Origin: Streptomyces sp. LUP47B
Lineage (GTDB): Bacteria; Actinomycetota; Actinomycetes; Streptomycetales; Streptomycetaceae
Direction of reading: 5' to 3'
Length of the DNA stretch: 64,000 nt
Assembly (NCBI RefSeq): GCF_001746295.1
Contig: NZ_MJAH01000006.1
Coordinates: 40,484 to 104,483, forward strand
Shown piece by piece: positions 51,621 to 60,311 of the stretch; the first letter of the stretch is position 1; each line of letters opens with the position of its first letter. The position numbers were made by a program, and so were the translations under genes. The notes beneath the pieces were generated by a model. It was not told the origin of the DNA, made no database searches, and was given only the letters and a program-made list of their open reading frames with translations.

Positions 51621-52438
51621 GACACCTCTCCCCGGCGCGAGTCGAGCATCGGCGAGTGATGGGCGCGGCGGCGCAGCGCACGCCGGTTCGACCGCTCCCC
51701 GAGGATCACCTTGAGCACCCGGAACCCGTCCCGGACGGCCCGCAGATTGCTCGCGCCGTGGATGCGGAGGTACTCGTAGCTCGGGATCTCCTGCACCTTG
51801 AGCCCCGCCTTGACCACCCGGATGTTCATCAGGGTCTCCACCTCGAAGCCCGTGCAGTCGAGGTCGATCTTGTCGAGGCAGTGCCGCCAGAAGGCGTTGT
51901 ACCCGTAGCAGAGATCCGTGTAGCGGGCGCCGAACTTGCGGTTGACGATGGTGCACAGCGCCCAGTTGCCGAGTTTGCGGATGAAGGTCATGTCGTCGGT
52001 GCCGCCGCCGTTGGCGAAGCGGGACCCCTTGGCGAAGTCCGCGCCCGAGACCAGGGCGGACACATAGGAGACGATCTCGTTGCCGTCGGCCGAGCCGTCC
52101 GCGTCGATCATGACGACGATGTCACCGGTGCAGGCGTCGAACCCGGTGATCAGGGCGTCCCCCTTGCCCTTGCCGTGCTGCTTCACGACCTTCACCTCGG
52201 GCCACAGTCCGCGGGCCACCTCGACGGTGTCGTCCGTGGAGTTGCCGTCCACCAGAACCACTTCGTGGATCCAGTCGGGCAGGGTCTTGAAGACGTACGG
52301 AAGGTTCTCCGCCTCGTTCATGGCGGGTATGACGACACTCACCGGTGGCGTGATGGCCAGGTGAGTGGAGATGGGCCGGTACTGGCTGGCTGTCGGCACA
52401 TCCTGGCCCGCAGTCGCCGGGCGCAGAACTGAACTCAT
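51617..52438 (-). CDS. Glycosyltransferase family 2, dolichyl-phosphate mannose synthase-like
   Basis: About 273 residues. VSVVIPAMNEAENLPYVFKTLPDWIHEVVLVDGNSTDDT, ALITGFDACTGDIVVMIDADGSADGNE (DxD-like) and GFEVETLMNIRVVKAGLKVQEIP show the DPM1/GtrB type, which charges polyprenyl-phosphate with a sugar. There is no transmembrane tail. Start 52438 is chosen; a 29-codon longer GTG at 52525 is open. It starts the four-gene operon down to 46018. Confidence 0.85.
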   Translation of the reverse strand: MSSVLRPATAGQDVPTASQYRPISTHLAITPPVSVVIPAMNEAENLPYVFKTLPDWIHEVVLVDGNSTDDTVEVARGLWPEVKVVKQHGKGKGDALITGFDACTGDIVVMIDADGSADGNEIVSYVSALVSGADFAKGSRFANGGGTDDMTFIRKLGNWALCTIVNRKFGARYTDLCYGYNAFWRHCLDKIDLDCTGFEVETLMNIRVVKAGLKVQEIPSYEYLRIHGASNLRAVRDGFRVLKVILGERSNRRALRRRAHHSPMLDSRRGEVS

Positions 52439-52799
52439 GAGTCTGGTTCCCTCTCGTCCGGTGGACCGCCCGCCCCTGGGCGGTCCGGCTTGTTGCTCCG
52501 GTTCGAAAGGGGGGTTCTCACTCACGGCATGCCGGAAGGAATCTCCGTACCTGCCGGGTGAGCTGGCAAAGCTGGCCGACCGCCGTCGTGCTGTGCTTGT
52601 TCAGAGAAACGACAGCCGGTCGCGCGGCACGACTCGGTCACCGGTGCGGTCACCGAGCACGGCACCCCCCTACCGCGCCCCGCGCCCCCGTCGCGGTCCT
52701 TGAGCCCTCCCCTAGAGCCGCTCGATGACGGGACGGTGCGGGTGTGATGTATGACGGTATTGACGATTGAGCCCGTATGGCAAGACCTGGGAAGAGGCC
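52439..52799. other. Gene-free region upstream of the GT2 operon
   Basis: No frame has coding bias. On the minus strand TTGCCA followed after 18 bases by TACCGT (near 52755-52785) resembles a promoter. CGGTCACCG is repeated directly near 52635-52660. The region separates the acyltransferase gene pair from the GT2 operon. Confidence 0.4.
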
Positions 52800-53921
52800 T
52801 CACGTTTTTGTTGGTTTGACCGTTACAGACGTACCGGAGCGGATCTTTCCCATTTTCTTCAGTAGCCTGTCGGCGGGTTCGAACAGCTCCGGCCGTGCCA
52901 CCACGGCGTTGCGCAGTGCCCGCGCCGGAGCCCGGCGGACGCGGTGTCCGACCGCGACCGGGTGCCGACGGGTCACCCACCCCTCCGACACGGTCAGTTC
53001 CCGTGTCTTCAGGGAGTCCTTGTACTCCTTCTGACCCCGGCCCAGATCGAGGTACGCGATGCCGTCGGCGGCGGCCGCCTCGGCCATGCGCAGATGCAGG
53101 ATCAGGCCCGGGGAGTACTTCGCGTACTGCGGGTCGTACGCCGGGAACCAGCACGCGAGGACGCGCTCGGTACGCAGCCCGAAGTGGGCGGCCACCGGCT
53201 TCCCGTCGGCGTACAGCACCGACAGGATCCCCGCGAACGGCTCGGACCGGGTGTGGAACAACTGCTCCACCAGCCGGGCGATCCACTCGTGCGCGAAGCG
53301 GTCGCTGCGGCCGGTCCTGCGGTACTGGGCGGACTTCCAGCCCATCAGGACGCGCAGGGCGGCCGGGTCGCGTTCGTCGTGGACGTAGCGCAGCTCGCTC
53401 GCCGTGCGGGCCAGCCGGCGTTCCTTGGCGAGTGTGGTGCGGGTGAACTTCGGTGCGCGTTCCCGCAGTCCGGCCAGATACGTCTCGTAGCCCTGGTCGA
53501 CGTCCATGACCGGAGAGGGGAACCTGCCGGAGGCCTCCGTCTCGAACGGCCCCTGACCCTCCACCAGATGGTCGAACTCCCAGACGGCGAGCCCGCAGGC
53601 GTACAGCAACTCCCGGGCGTCCCAGGTGAATCCGGGCCGGTGCACCAGTCCCTGGGCGTCCGAGATGCCGAGGCCCACGGCCCGGCCGACACCGGCGGCG
53701 GTTCTCTGGAACGGCAAGAACGCGGCGGGCTCGCCCCGCTCCCGTAAGACGGCGATCCGCACACCCCGCCTGCACCGGCCCACCGCGAGCGCGAACTCGG
53801 GGGACAGGAACGGATTCGCGAGCCCTGGCGAGCCCTGCAGATGGGCCTTGGACTGCATGGCGCTCCACGCCGCCCGGTCGGCGGCGCTCAGCTCACCGGG
53901 GCGGTACACGCTGATGTCCAC
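52800..53921 (-). CDS. FemAB/CelD-like GNAT acyltransferase
   Basis: 373 residues with a BioF2/CelD-type double GNAT fold: AWSAMQSKAHLQGSPGLANPFLSPEFALAV, FDHLVEGQGPFETE, then SVLYADGKPVAAHFGLRTERVLACWFPAYDPQYAKYSPGLILHL (in pieces) and GIAYLDLGRGQKEYKD. Such proteins occur in exopolysaccharide and cell-envelope loci, where they transfer acyl or aminoacyl groups. The GTG start lies one base after the preceding gene's stop. It likely modifies the polysaccharide or its precursor. Confidence 0.83.
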   Translation of the reverse strand: MDISVYRPGELSAADRAAWSAMQSKAHLQGSPGLANPFLSPEFALAVGRCRRGVRIAVLRERGEPAAFLPFQRTAAGVGRAVGLGISDAQGLVHRPGFTWDARELLYACGLAVWEFDHLVEGQGPFETEASGRFPSPVMDVDQGYETYLAGLRERAPKFTRTTLAKERRLARTASELRYVHDERDPAALRVLMGWKSAQYRRTGRSDRFAHEWIARLVEQLFHTRSEPFAGILSVLYADGKPVAAHFGLRTERVLACWFPAYDPQYAKYSPGLILHLRMAEAAAADGIAYLDLGRGQKEYKDSLKTRELTVSEGWVTRRHPVAVGHRVRRAPARALRNAVVARPELFEPADRLLKKMGKIRSGTSVTVKPTKT

Positions 53922-53922
53922 G

Positions 53923-54318
53923 TCAGCCGTCCTGATCCTTCGCCGTACGGCGCCGCAGCATCAGCACCAGCAGCAGGATGAGGGCACTGATCACGGCCAT
54001 CGCCAGGACGCCGCCGCGCGTCGACCAGCGGTGCGTGGCCAGCATGCCCTGCGCCACCAGCATGTTGAGGACGACCGAGCCGGCCAGCGAAGCGAGCAAC
54101 CGGGCGAACGGATCGAAGCCGCGCAGTGCGGCGGCGATGCCGAAGGCCGGTGCCACGAGCAGGAAGAAGAGCGTCAGCGGGGCGCGCAGCGGTGAGTCGG
54201 ACCCGGTGAGCGCGAGCAGCGCCCCGAATCCCCCCAAGGCGGTCGCGGCGCCCGCGAGCAATGGCGTCAGGTCTCTGCCCGACGCCTTCGAGGACGTTCC
54301 GATACGTGTCGTCTGCAT
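53923..54318 (-). CDS. Small membrane protein of the polysaccharide locus
   Basis: 131 residues with about four membrane helices (LLAGAATALGGFGALLAL; LRAPLTLFFLLVAPAFGIAAAL; LLASLAGSVVLNMLVAQGML; VLAMAVISALILLLVLML). The first 15 residues are basic and hydrophilic, and the tail is Arg/Lys-rich. The ATG at 54318 is preferred over the open longer frame. It overlaps or touches the acyltransferase gene. Function unknown; perhaps a subunit of the export or synthesis complex. Confidence 0.65.
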   Translation of the reverse strand: MQTTRIGTSSKASGRDLTPLLAGAATALGGFGALLALTGSDSPLRAPLTLFFLLVAPAFGIAAALRGFDPFARLLASLAGSVVLNMLVAQGMLATHRWSTRGGVLAMAVISALILLLVLMLRRRTAKDQDG

Positions 54319-54504
54319 GGGCGACGTTTCCCCCCAGAAAGCGCCGGATGCCGGGCTTAAATGTCGCGCAGTGCCGAGGGAGCCGTCAAGGGCGCGCCGC
54401 GCCAAGGTCCATGGCGACGGCACCGATTTTGGCATGGACACTTCCCGTCGGTGCGTGTCGTTGCTACGACGGATACGGCAGAGATCCTGCTAAAGGGAGG
54501 TTCC

Positions 54505-55299
54505 ATGAGACGTTCCCGATTTGCCGCGTACGTCGGCTCGCTCCTCCTCGCCCTCGCCGCAGTCCTCACCGGGACAGGCACCGCCCACGCCGCCGAAGGC
54601 CCCTATGTGGCCCTGGGCGACTCCTATTCCTCGGGTGTCGGCGCGGGCAGCTACATCAGTTCAAGCGGCGACTGCAAGCGCAGCACGAAGGCCTACCCCT
54701 ACCTCTGGGCGGCCGCCAACTCACCCTCGTCCTTCACTTTCACGGCTTGCTCGGGCGCCCGAACGGGTGATGTTCTGGCGAGTCAGCTGACCCCGCTCAC
54801 CTCCGCCACCGCCCTGGTCTCGATCACCATCGGCGGTAACGACGCCGGCTTCGCCGACGTCATGACGACCTGTGTGCTCCAGTCCGACAGCTCCTGCCTC
54901 TCCCGGATCAGCACGGCGAAGGCGTACGTCGACTCGACGCTCCCGGGCCAACTGGACAACGTCTACTCGGCGATCAGCAGCAGGGCCCCGAACGCCCATG
55001 TGGTCGTCCTCGGCTACCCCCGCTTCTACCAGCTCGGCGCCACCTGCCTCGGCCTCTCCGACACCAAGCGGAAGGCGATCAACGACGCCGCCGACTACCT
55101 CGACACCGCGATCGCCAAGCGGGCCGCGAACCACGGCTTCGCCTGGGGAGACGTCCGCCCCACCTTCACCGGCCACGAACTCTGCTCCGGCAGCGCCTGG
55201 CTGCACAGCCTCAACCTGCTCAACATCGGCGAGTCCTACCACCCGACGGCGGCCGGCCAGTCCGGCGGCTACCTCCCCGTCCTGAACAGCGCGGCCTGA
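54505..55299 (+). CDS. GDSL-family secreted lipase
   Basis: 264 residues with a signal peptide (to about residue 30, AHAA). Block I is ALGDSYSSGVG with Ser40, GGND supplies the oxyanion Asn, and SYHPT carries His246. It is of the Ser-His (no Asp) type as in Streptomyces SGNH esterases, and six Cys give three disulfides. It is close to the S. rimosus/S. coelicolor (SCO1725) extracellular lipase and should hydrolyse esters and phospholipids. GGGAGG is just before the ATG. Confidence 0.92.
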   Translation: MRRSRFAAYVGSLLLALAAVLTGTGTAHAAEGPYVALGDSYSSGVGAGSYISSSGDCKRSTKAYPYLWAAANSPSSFTFTACSGARTGDVLASQLTPLTSATALVSITIGGNDAGFADVMTTCVLQSDSSCLSRISTAKAYVDSTLPGQLDNVYSAISSRAPNAHVVVLGYPRFYQLGATCLGLSDTKRKAINDAADYLDTAIAKRAANHGFAWGDVRPTFTGHELCSGSAWLHSLNLLNIGESYHPTAAGQSGGYLPVLNSAA

Positions 55300-55306
55300 T
55301 CACCCC

Positions 55307-56896
55307 TCACGGGGACTCGGTGGGGGAGGCCTCGTCCGTGCCGGACGGGGTCTCCGTCACGCAGGTCAGGGTGAACGGGACCGAGTTGGACGTCTTCTCG
55401 ACGGGGTCGCGGACCTCCACGCTGATGGTGTCCTCGAAGGTCCCGCTGTCGTCCTCGGTGGTGACGAACCGCCTGTCCTCCTGCGTCCTGCCGCCACCGG
55501 CCGGGAACGTGAGCGTCTTCCAACTGCCGTTCACCGAGCCGTTCTTCGACACCCAGCGGTAGGTCACCGTCGCCGGGAGCCGGCCGACCGTCAAGGTGGC
55601 CGTGAAGCTGGGCGCCGCCGACTTGTCCGGCGGACAGCTGCCCGTGTAGTCGGTGTTCGAACCGGACAGCGAGACGTTCACCGACTGCGGCGGGGGCGCG
55701 CTCGTGGTGCTCTCGCTCCGGCTCGGGGACGCGGACGGGGAGTCGCTGGGCTCGTCCGTCTTGGTCTGCGCGGGTGAACTCACCGCCGGATCGGTGTCCT
55801 TGGCGGTCTGCCCGTCCTCGTCGCCGTTGTCCCGGTTCAGCAGCCCGTACGTCAGCCCCGCGATCGCCAGGGCGAGGACCAACAACCCCGCGACCAGGAC
55901 GCCGGCAGCGCGGCGATTGCGCTCCGGGGGCCCGGAGGGTGCGACGGGGGTGGAGGCCGGCGTGGGCGCGGAACGGTACGGGGCCGTCGGCGGCTCCTGC
56001 GGGAAGGGCGCCGCCATGGTCGGTGCGTACGGCGACCCCTGCACGGCGTCCGCGCGGGGCGTACCGCCCGCCCCGATGATCCGCAGCTCCTGCTCGGCCC
56101 GGTCGGCCGGCAGACGCTGTGCCGGATCCTTGCGCAGCAGCCCCTCGATCACCGGGGTGAGCGGGCCGGCCCGGTAGGGCGGCGGCAGCTCCTCGTCCAC
56201 GATCGCCCGCAGGGTGCTGAGGGGGGTGTTCTGCCGGAAGGGGGAGTTGCCCTCGACGGCGGCGTACAGCAGCACGCCCAGCGACCACAGGTCGGACTCC
56301 GGACCCGGGGTGCGGCCCAGCGCCCGCTCCGGGGCGAGGAACTCGGGCGAGCCGATGACCTCGCCGGTCATCGTCAGCGCCGAACTGCCCTCGACCTGGG
56401 CGATGCCGAAGTCGGTGAGCACCGCGCGGCCGTCGTTCGACAGCAGCACGTTGGCGGGCTTCACATCGCGGTGCAGCACCCCGGCCTCGTGCGCGGCCCG
56501 CAGCGCGGAGAGCACCTCGGCGCCGATGTGCGCCGTCCGCTGCGGGCTGAGGGGGCCCTCCGCGTCCAGGAGCTCGGCGAGCGAGATGCCGCGCACCAGC
56601 TCCATGACGATCCACGGGCGGCCGTCCTGGGTGGCCACGTCGTACACCGTCACCACGTTGCGGTTGGCGACCCGCGCCGCCGCCCACGCCTCGCGCTCGA
56701 GGCGGGCGTACAGCCGCTCGACCTCGGACGTCGCCAGTCCGTGCGGCGCGCGCACCTCCTTGACGGCGACCTCGCGGTGCAGCACCTCGTCACGGGCCCG
56801 CCACACGGTTCCCATGCCGCCCTCGCCGAGCGGGGACAGCAGTCGGTAGCGGCCCGCGATCAGCCGTTCACTGCCCGGTTCTTCGGACACGGGCAT
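55307..56896 (-). CDS. PASTA-less Ser/Thr protein kinase with extracellular domain
   Basis: 529 residues. Kinase domain residues 15-275: Gly loop LGEGGMGTVW, Lys46 in AVKEV, HRDVKPAN with Asp144, DFG Asp162 and SPEFLAPE. A Pro/Ser-rich linker, one membrane helix (331-353), a Ser/Thr/Glu stalk and a beta-rich extracellular domain with two Cys (CPPD, TLTC) follow. It is a Hanks-type sensor kinase, converging on the GDSL lipase gene. The ligand is unknown. Confidence 0.9.
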   Translation of the reverse strand: MPVSEEPGSERLIAGRYRLLSPLGEGGMGTVWRARDEVLHREVAVKEVRAPHGLATSEVERLYARLEREAWAAARVANRNVVTVYDVATQDGRPWIVMELVRGISLAELLDAEGPLSPQRTAHIGAEVLSALRAAHEAGVLHRDVKPANVLLSNDGRAVLTDFGIAQVEGSSALTMTGEVIGSPEFLAPERALGRTPGPESDLWSLGVLLYAAVEGNSPFRQNTPLSTLRAIVDEELPPPYRAGPLTPVIEGLLRKDPAQRLPADRAEQELRIIGAGGTPRADAVQGSPYAPTMAAPFPQEPPTAPYRSAPTPASTPVAPSGPPERNRRAAGVLVAGLLVLALAIAGLTYGLLNRDNGDEDGQTAKDTDPAVSSPAQTKTDEPSDSPSASPSRSESTTSAPPPQSVNVSLSGSNTDYTGSCPPDKSAAPSFTATLTVGRLPATVTYRWVSKNGSVNGSWKTLTFPAGGGRTQEDRRFVTTEDDSGTFEDTISVEVRDPVEKTSNSVPFTLTCVTETPSGTDEASPTESP

Positions 56897-56965
56897 CCCC
56901 CATTCGCATCCGGGCGAAATCTCCACTCCGCGTGATGTTGCACGTGAATTCTGTACAAAAGTAGC

Positions 56966-58762
56966 TCAGCCGAGTGCGGATGCCGCCCCCTTGAGCACCA
57001 ATCCTGCCCCGAGAGCCACCACGACGAACGCCGACATCAGGGGCGCGGTCCTGCGCACCAGGGCGGTCATCGGGCTGGCGGCCAGGCGGGGGCGCCTGTC
57101 CAGCAGCCGTGTGACTCCACTGCCCAGCCTGACGACGGCGAATCCGGCCGCGGTCAGGGTCAGGGCCAGTCCGACGCCGTACGCCACGACCAGCAGCAGA
57201 CCGAACCAGGCCTGCCCGAGCGCGGCGGCACCGACGAGCACGACGACGGCGGAGGGGCTGGGCACGAGACCACCGGCGAAGCCGAGAAGGATCGTGCCGC
57301 GGAGAGTGGGGGCGACGGCGTGGGTGTGGGTGAAGCCGCCGTGCGAGTGTTCGACGGTGTGGGGATGCGGGTGCGGGTGGTCGTGAGTGTGCCCGTGCCC
57401 GTGCGGGTGGTCGTGGGTGTTAGCGGGTGCGTGTGCGTGCGTCCCGGGCTGGGCCCCTGTCGTGGCCGGGAGCGTCTCCGTGTGGGCGGCGACCAGGACC
57501 AGGGAGCGCTCTTCGGGCTCCCCGGCGTCGGGCGAGTGGTCGTGACCGTGCCCGTGCCCGTTCGGGTGGTCCTGGGTGTGGCCGGGTGCGTGCGCGTGTG
57601 TCCGGGGCTTGGCCTCTGCCGTCGCCGGGACGGTCTCCGCGTGGGCGGCGACCAGGACCAGTGAGCGCTCCTCGGGCTCCCCGGCGTCGTGCGTGTGGGG
57701 GTGGTCGTGAGTGTGCCCGTGCTGGTGAGCGCGGGTGCGCAGGGCCCGGCGCAGGAGGGTGACGCCCGCCGTGGTCACCAGCACTCCGCTCGCGATGCCC
57801 AGCCACGCGATCACCGAGGGGGCCGCCGCCGAGCCGGCCGTGACGAGGAGGCCCAGCGCGACCACGCCCAGGGTGTGGGTGACGGTCACGGAGGCGGCCA
57901 GCGGCAGGACGTCCTTCATCCGGGCCTTGCCACCGCGAGCTGCCGCCACCGCGGCCATCAGGGTCTTGCCGTGCCCCGGGGCCAGCGCGTGCATCGCCCC
58001 GAGGACGACCGCGATGAGCAGGGCGAGCGCCGCGAAGCCGAGGGTGAGGTCGTGCCGGGCGACCAGGGAGTCCAGGGCGCGGGTCCAGCGGTCGGCGCCG
58101 CGGGGCAGCACGGAGGCGGCGGGGGCGTTCGACCGCTCTTCGGTGAGGGCGGGGCCGCCGGGCCGCACGCGCAGCGAGGCGGTCACGGTGTCGGCGGGGG
58201 AGGAGAGCAACTGCTGCGGGTACGTGGTCAGTTCGTCCGAGACCGACTTCGTGGGCACGTCCGACCGGGTGAGCGTCGTCCGGTCGCCGCGCGCGGTGAT
58301 CTCCCGCCAGCCGGGACCGGAGTCGGTGCCCGCGCTGTGGAAGCCGAGGGCGACGGTGGCGTCCTCGGGCAGCGGGGCGGTCAGCCGGCACTCCACGCGG
58401 AGGGTGTCGAGCCCGGCCTGACCGGGACGCACGCGCGCGTGGCTGGTCTTCACGGTCAGGGCGACCGTACGGCCGTCGACGGTGACCTTGGCGCCCTCCG
58501 CCGCCTTCTGGCAGCGCTGGGCGGCCCACTCGGTCATGCCGAGCTTCTCGATGTCCGGCTTGGCCTGGGTGGCCGGGATCTCGGCGAGATCCTCGACGTG
58601 GTCGACGCGGAGTACGCCGGGGCCGGCGACGAGACCGTCGTACCGATTGACGGTGAAGTTGCCGAGGGGGTGGGCGCTCGCGCTGCTGGAAGGGAGCAGC
58701 GCGAGCGCACAAGCCGCCGTCAGGACGGCCGTGAGGGACGCGAACAGACGGCGGGGCTTCAC
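56966..58762 (-). CDS. NicO/RcnA-type nickel or cobalt transporter with His-rich loop
   Basis: 598 residues. A signal peptide (to about residue 30) precedes a domain exposed outside (about 30-250), then a NicO membrane domain with GAMHALAPGHGKTLM, the metal-binding H-x4-D/H motif, and a second half (GFAGGLVPSPSAVVVLVGAAALGQ). Between them is a 130-residue cytoplasmic loop of HxH repeats in two copies of 53 residues (GEPEERSLVLVAAH...). The GTG start follows AAGGAGG. It overlaps the TPR gene as GTGA. Confidence 0.85.
   Translation of the reverse strand: MKPRRLFASLTAVLTAACALALLPSSSASAHPLGNFTVNRYDGLVAGPGVLRVDHVEDLAEIPATQAKPDIEKLGMTEWAAQRCQKAAEGAKVTVDGRTVALTVKTSHARVRPGQAGLDTLRVECRLTAPLPEDATVALGFHSAGTDSGPGWREITARGDRTTLTRSDVPTKSVSDELTTYPQQLLSSPADTVTASLRVRPGGPALTEERSNAPAASVLPRGADRWTRALDSLVARHDLTLGFAALALLIAVVLGAMHALAPGHGKTLMAAVAAARGGKARMKDVLPLAASVTVTHTLGVVALGLLVTAGSAAAPSVIAWLGIASGVLVTTAGVTLLRRALRTRAHQHGHTHDHPHTHDAGEPEERSLVLVAAHAETVPATAEAKPRTHAHAPGHTQDHPNGHGHGHDHSPDAGEPEERSLVLVAAHTETLPATTGAQPGTHAHAPANTHDHPHGHGHTHDHPHPHPHTVEHSHGGFTHTHAVAPTLRGTILLGFAGGLVPSPSAVVVLVGAAALGQAWFGLLLVVAYGVGLALTLTAAGFAVVRLGSGVTRLLDRRPRLAASPMTALVRRTAPLMSAFVVVALGAGLVLKGAASALG
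57498..57694. repeat. 159-bp direct repeat in the transporter's His-rich loop
   Basis: The segment coding for GEPEERSLVLVAAH and its following Thr/Pro/His run appears at about 57657-57694 and again 159 bases lower at 57498-57536, with around 80-85% identity over the aligned coding block. The repeat encodes a 53-residue HxH unit. Confidence 0.75.
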
Positions 58763-60213
58763 TTGGACGCCTCCTTGAGAGCCTTGCGGGCCTCGCGGGC
58801 GCCGAGGGGGGAGAAACCGGGGTTGAGCTTCAGGGCGGAGCCGAGATGGCTCCTGCCTTCCTTCCGGTCGCCCGCGGCGAGTTCGACGATGCCGCGGTGG
58901 TAGAGGAAGGAGGCGTTGCGGTAGCCGGTGGCGGTGGCCTGCCGGGCGTACGGCAGGGCCTCCTTGTCGCGCCCGTTCACGTGCAGGGCCCAGGCGAGGG
59001 CGTCGGCGGTGTGCACGGTGTGCCGGCGCGCCCACTCGGCGCGGGCGGCGCGCAGGGCGGAGGCCTTGTCGCCGTGGTCGGCGGCGGCGAGCGCGGTGTC
59101 GAGGTCGGCGTTGACGCCGTTGGCCCGGGCGAGGGCCGTCCAGGCGTCCACGAGCGCGTACTGGTCCTTGGCCTTCGCCGTGTCGCCGTCGGCGCCCCTG
59201 TCCTCGTACAACTCGCCGAGTTCGACGAGCGGCTGGGGCAGCGGATACCGGGCTACGAGGGCCTCCATGCCCTTGATCGCCGCCGCGCGGTCCCCGCTCG
59301 CCGCCTGGGCACGGGCCCGGCCCTCCAGAGCGGGAAGGTAGGCGTCGTCGGCGGCGAGGGCGCGCGCGTAGTCGGTCAGGGCCGTGTCGTAGTCGCCCTG
59401 GTTCCAGGCGAGCTGGCCCAGCGCGCTGGCCACGTAGGCGATGTCGCCCGGAGTGGTCGCGGTGGACAGGGCCTGCGCCAGGACCGTGCGGGCGGTACGG
59501 ACGTCACCGCGGAGCTCGTGGACGTAGGCGTAGCGGGTGAACACCGGGATGCCCGGCCGTCGTTCGTCCGCGAGGTCGGCGGCCTTCGACGCCTCGTCGT
59601 AGCGGCCGAGTTCGACCAGGGCGTCGATCCGGGAGGACAGGGCGCGGTCGTTGTAGGGGTTCTGCTTCAGCGTCTTGTCCGCGTAGGTGAGGGCGTTCTT
59701 GAAGTCGTGCCGGGCGGCGGCGAGTGCGGCGAGACCGGTGAGCCCCTGCTCGTTGTCGGCCTTCAACTGCAGTGACTTCTCCAGCGCTTTCTCGGCCTGC
59801 GGATACCTTGAGGGGTCACCCTTGGTCCGCGCCTGCTCGACATAGGCGAGACCGAGGGTGGCCCAGCTGCCGAAGTCCTTGGGCTGGCCGCGGAGATGGG
59901 CCTGGATCGCCCTGATGCCCGCGTCGAGGTCCCCGCTGGCCATCAGGCCGGGAGAGACGGCCGACGACGAACTGGCGACGGTGGTGGTGCCGCCGTCCCG
60001 CAGCGCCCCGAAGGCGATCGACCCACCGGTCAGCGCGACGGCCAACAGAGCCGCGCACCCGGCGAGTTGAGCGGCCCGCCAGCGCCGTCCGGCTTCCGAG
60101 ACCCGCCGCACGGCGGCGACCTTCTCCTCGGCTGCCTGAGCAGAGGGCTCCACGGTCTCCGACGATCCGTCGTGCTCGTCCTCGGGTGCGCTGTCGGTCG
60201 TAGACCCGGACAT
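58759..60213 (-). CDS. TPR-repeat membrane protein
   Basis: 484 residues. A cytoplasmic N-terminal segment of 45 residues precedes a membrane helix (about 48-70), followed outside by at least seven tetratricopeptide-like helical pairs (DFGSWATLGLAYVEQARTKGD; NEQGLTGLAALAAARHDFKNALTYADKTLKQNP; DIAYVASALGQLAWNQGDYDTALTDYARALAAD, in pieces). It should bind or organise partner proteins at the membrane surface. It is translationally coupled to the metal transporter. Confidence 0.82.
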   Translation of the reverse strand: MSGSTTDSAPEDEHDGSSETVEPSAQAAEEKVAAVRRVSEAGRRWRAAQLAGCAALLAVALTGGSIAFGALRDGGTTTVASSSSAVSPGLMASGDLDAGIRAIQAHLRGQPKDFGSWATLGLAYVEQARTKGDPSRYPQAEKALEKSLQLKADNEQGLTGLAALAAARHDFKNALTYADKTLKQNPYNDRALSSRIDALVELGRYDEASKAADLADERRPGIPVFTRYAYVHELRGDVRTARTVLAQALSTATTPGDIAYVASALGQLAWNQGDYDTALTDYARALAADDAYLPALEGRARAQAASGDRAAAIKGMEALVARYPLPQPLVELGELYEDRGADGDTAKAKDQYALVDAWTALARANGVNADLDTALAAADHGDKASALRAARAEWARRHTVHTADALAWALHVNGRDKEALPYARQATATGYRNASFLYHRGIVELAAGDRKEGRSHLGSALKLNPGFSPLGAREARKALKEASK

Positions 60214-60247
60214 TGCCCTCTCCTAGTCAGATCGTGATCGTGTGTGC

Positions 60248-60291
60248 GGCGCGGCCCGCACCGTGGGGGATGAGTACGTGCGGGCCGCGCC
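60248..60291 (-). terminator. Terminator after the DUF4331 gene
   Basis: GGCGCGGCCCGCAC and GTGCGGGCCGCGCC form a perfect 14-bp stem around a 16-base loop, between the DUF4331 stop (60312) and the TPR start (60213). It can end or attenuate transcription from the DUF4331 gene into the downstream pair. Confidence 0.8.
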
Positions 60292-60311
60292 AGTAATAGG
60301 GGCAGTGGGGC

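Noticed and set aside
52635..52660. GGTCACCG repeated near 52640 as a possible hairpin
   Set aside because: The two copies are in direct, not inverted, orientation and cannot pair.
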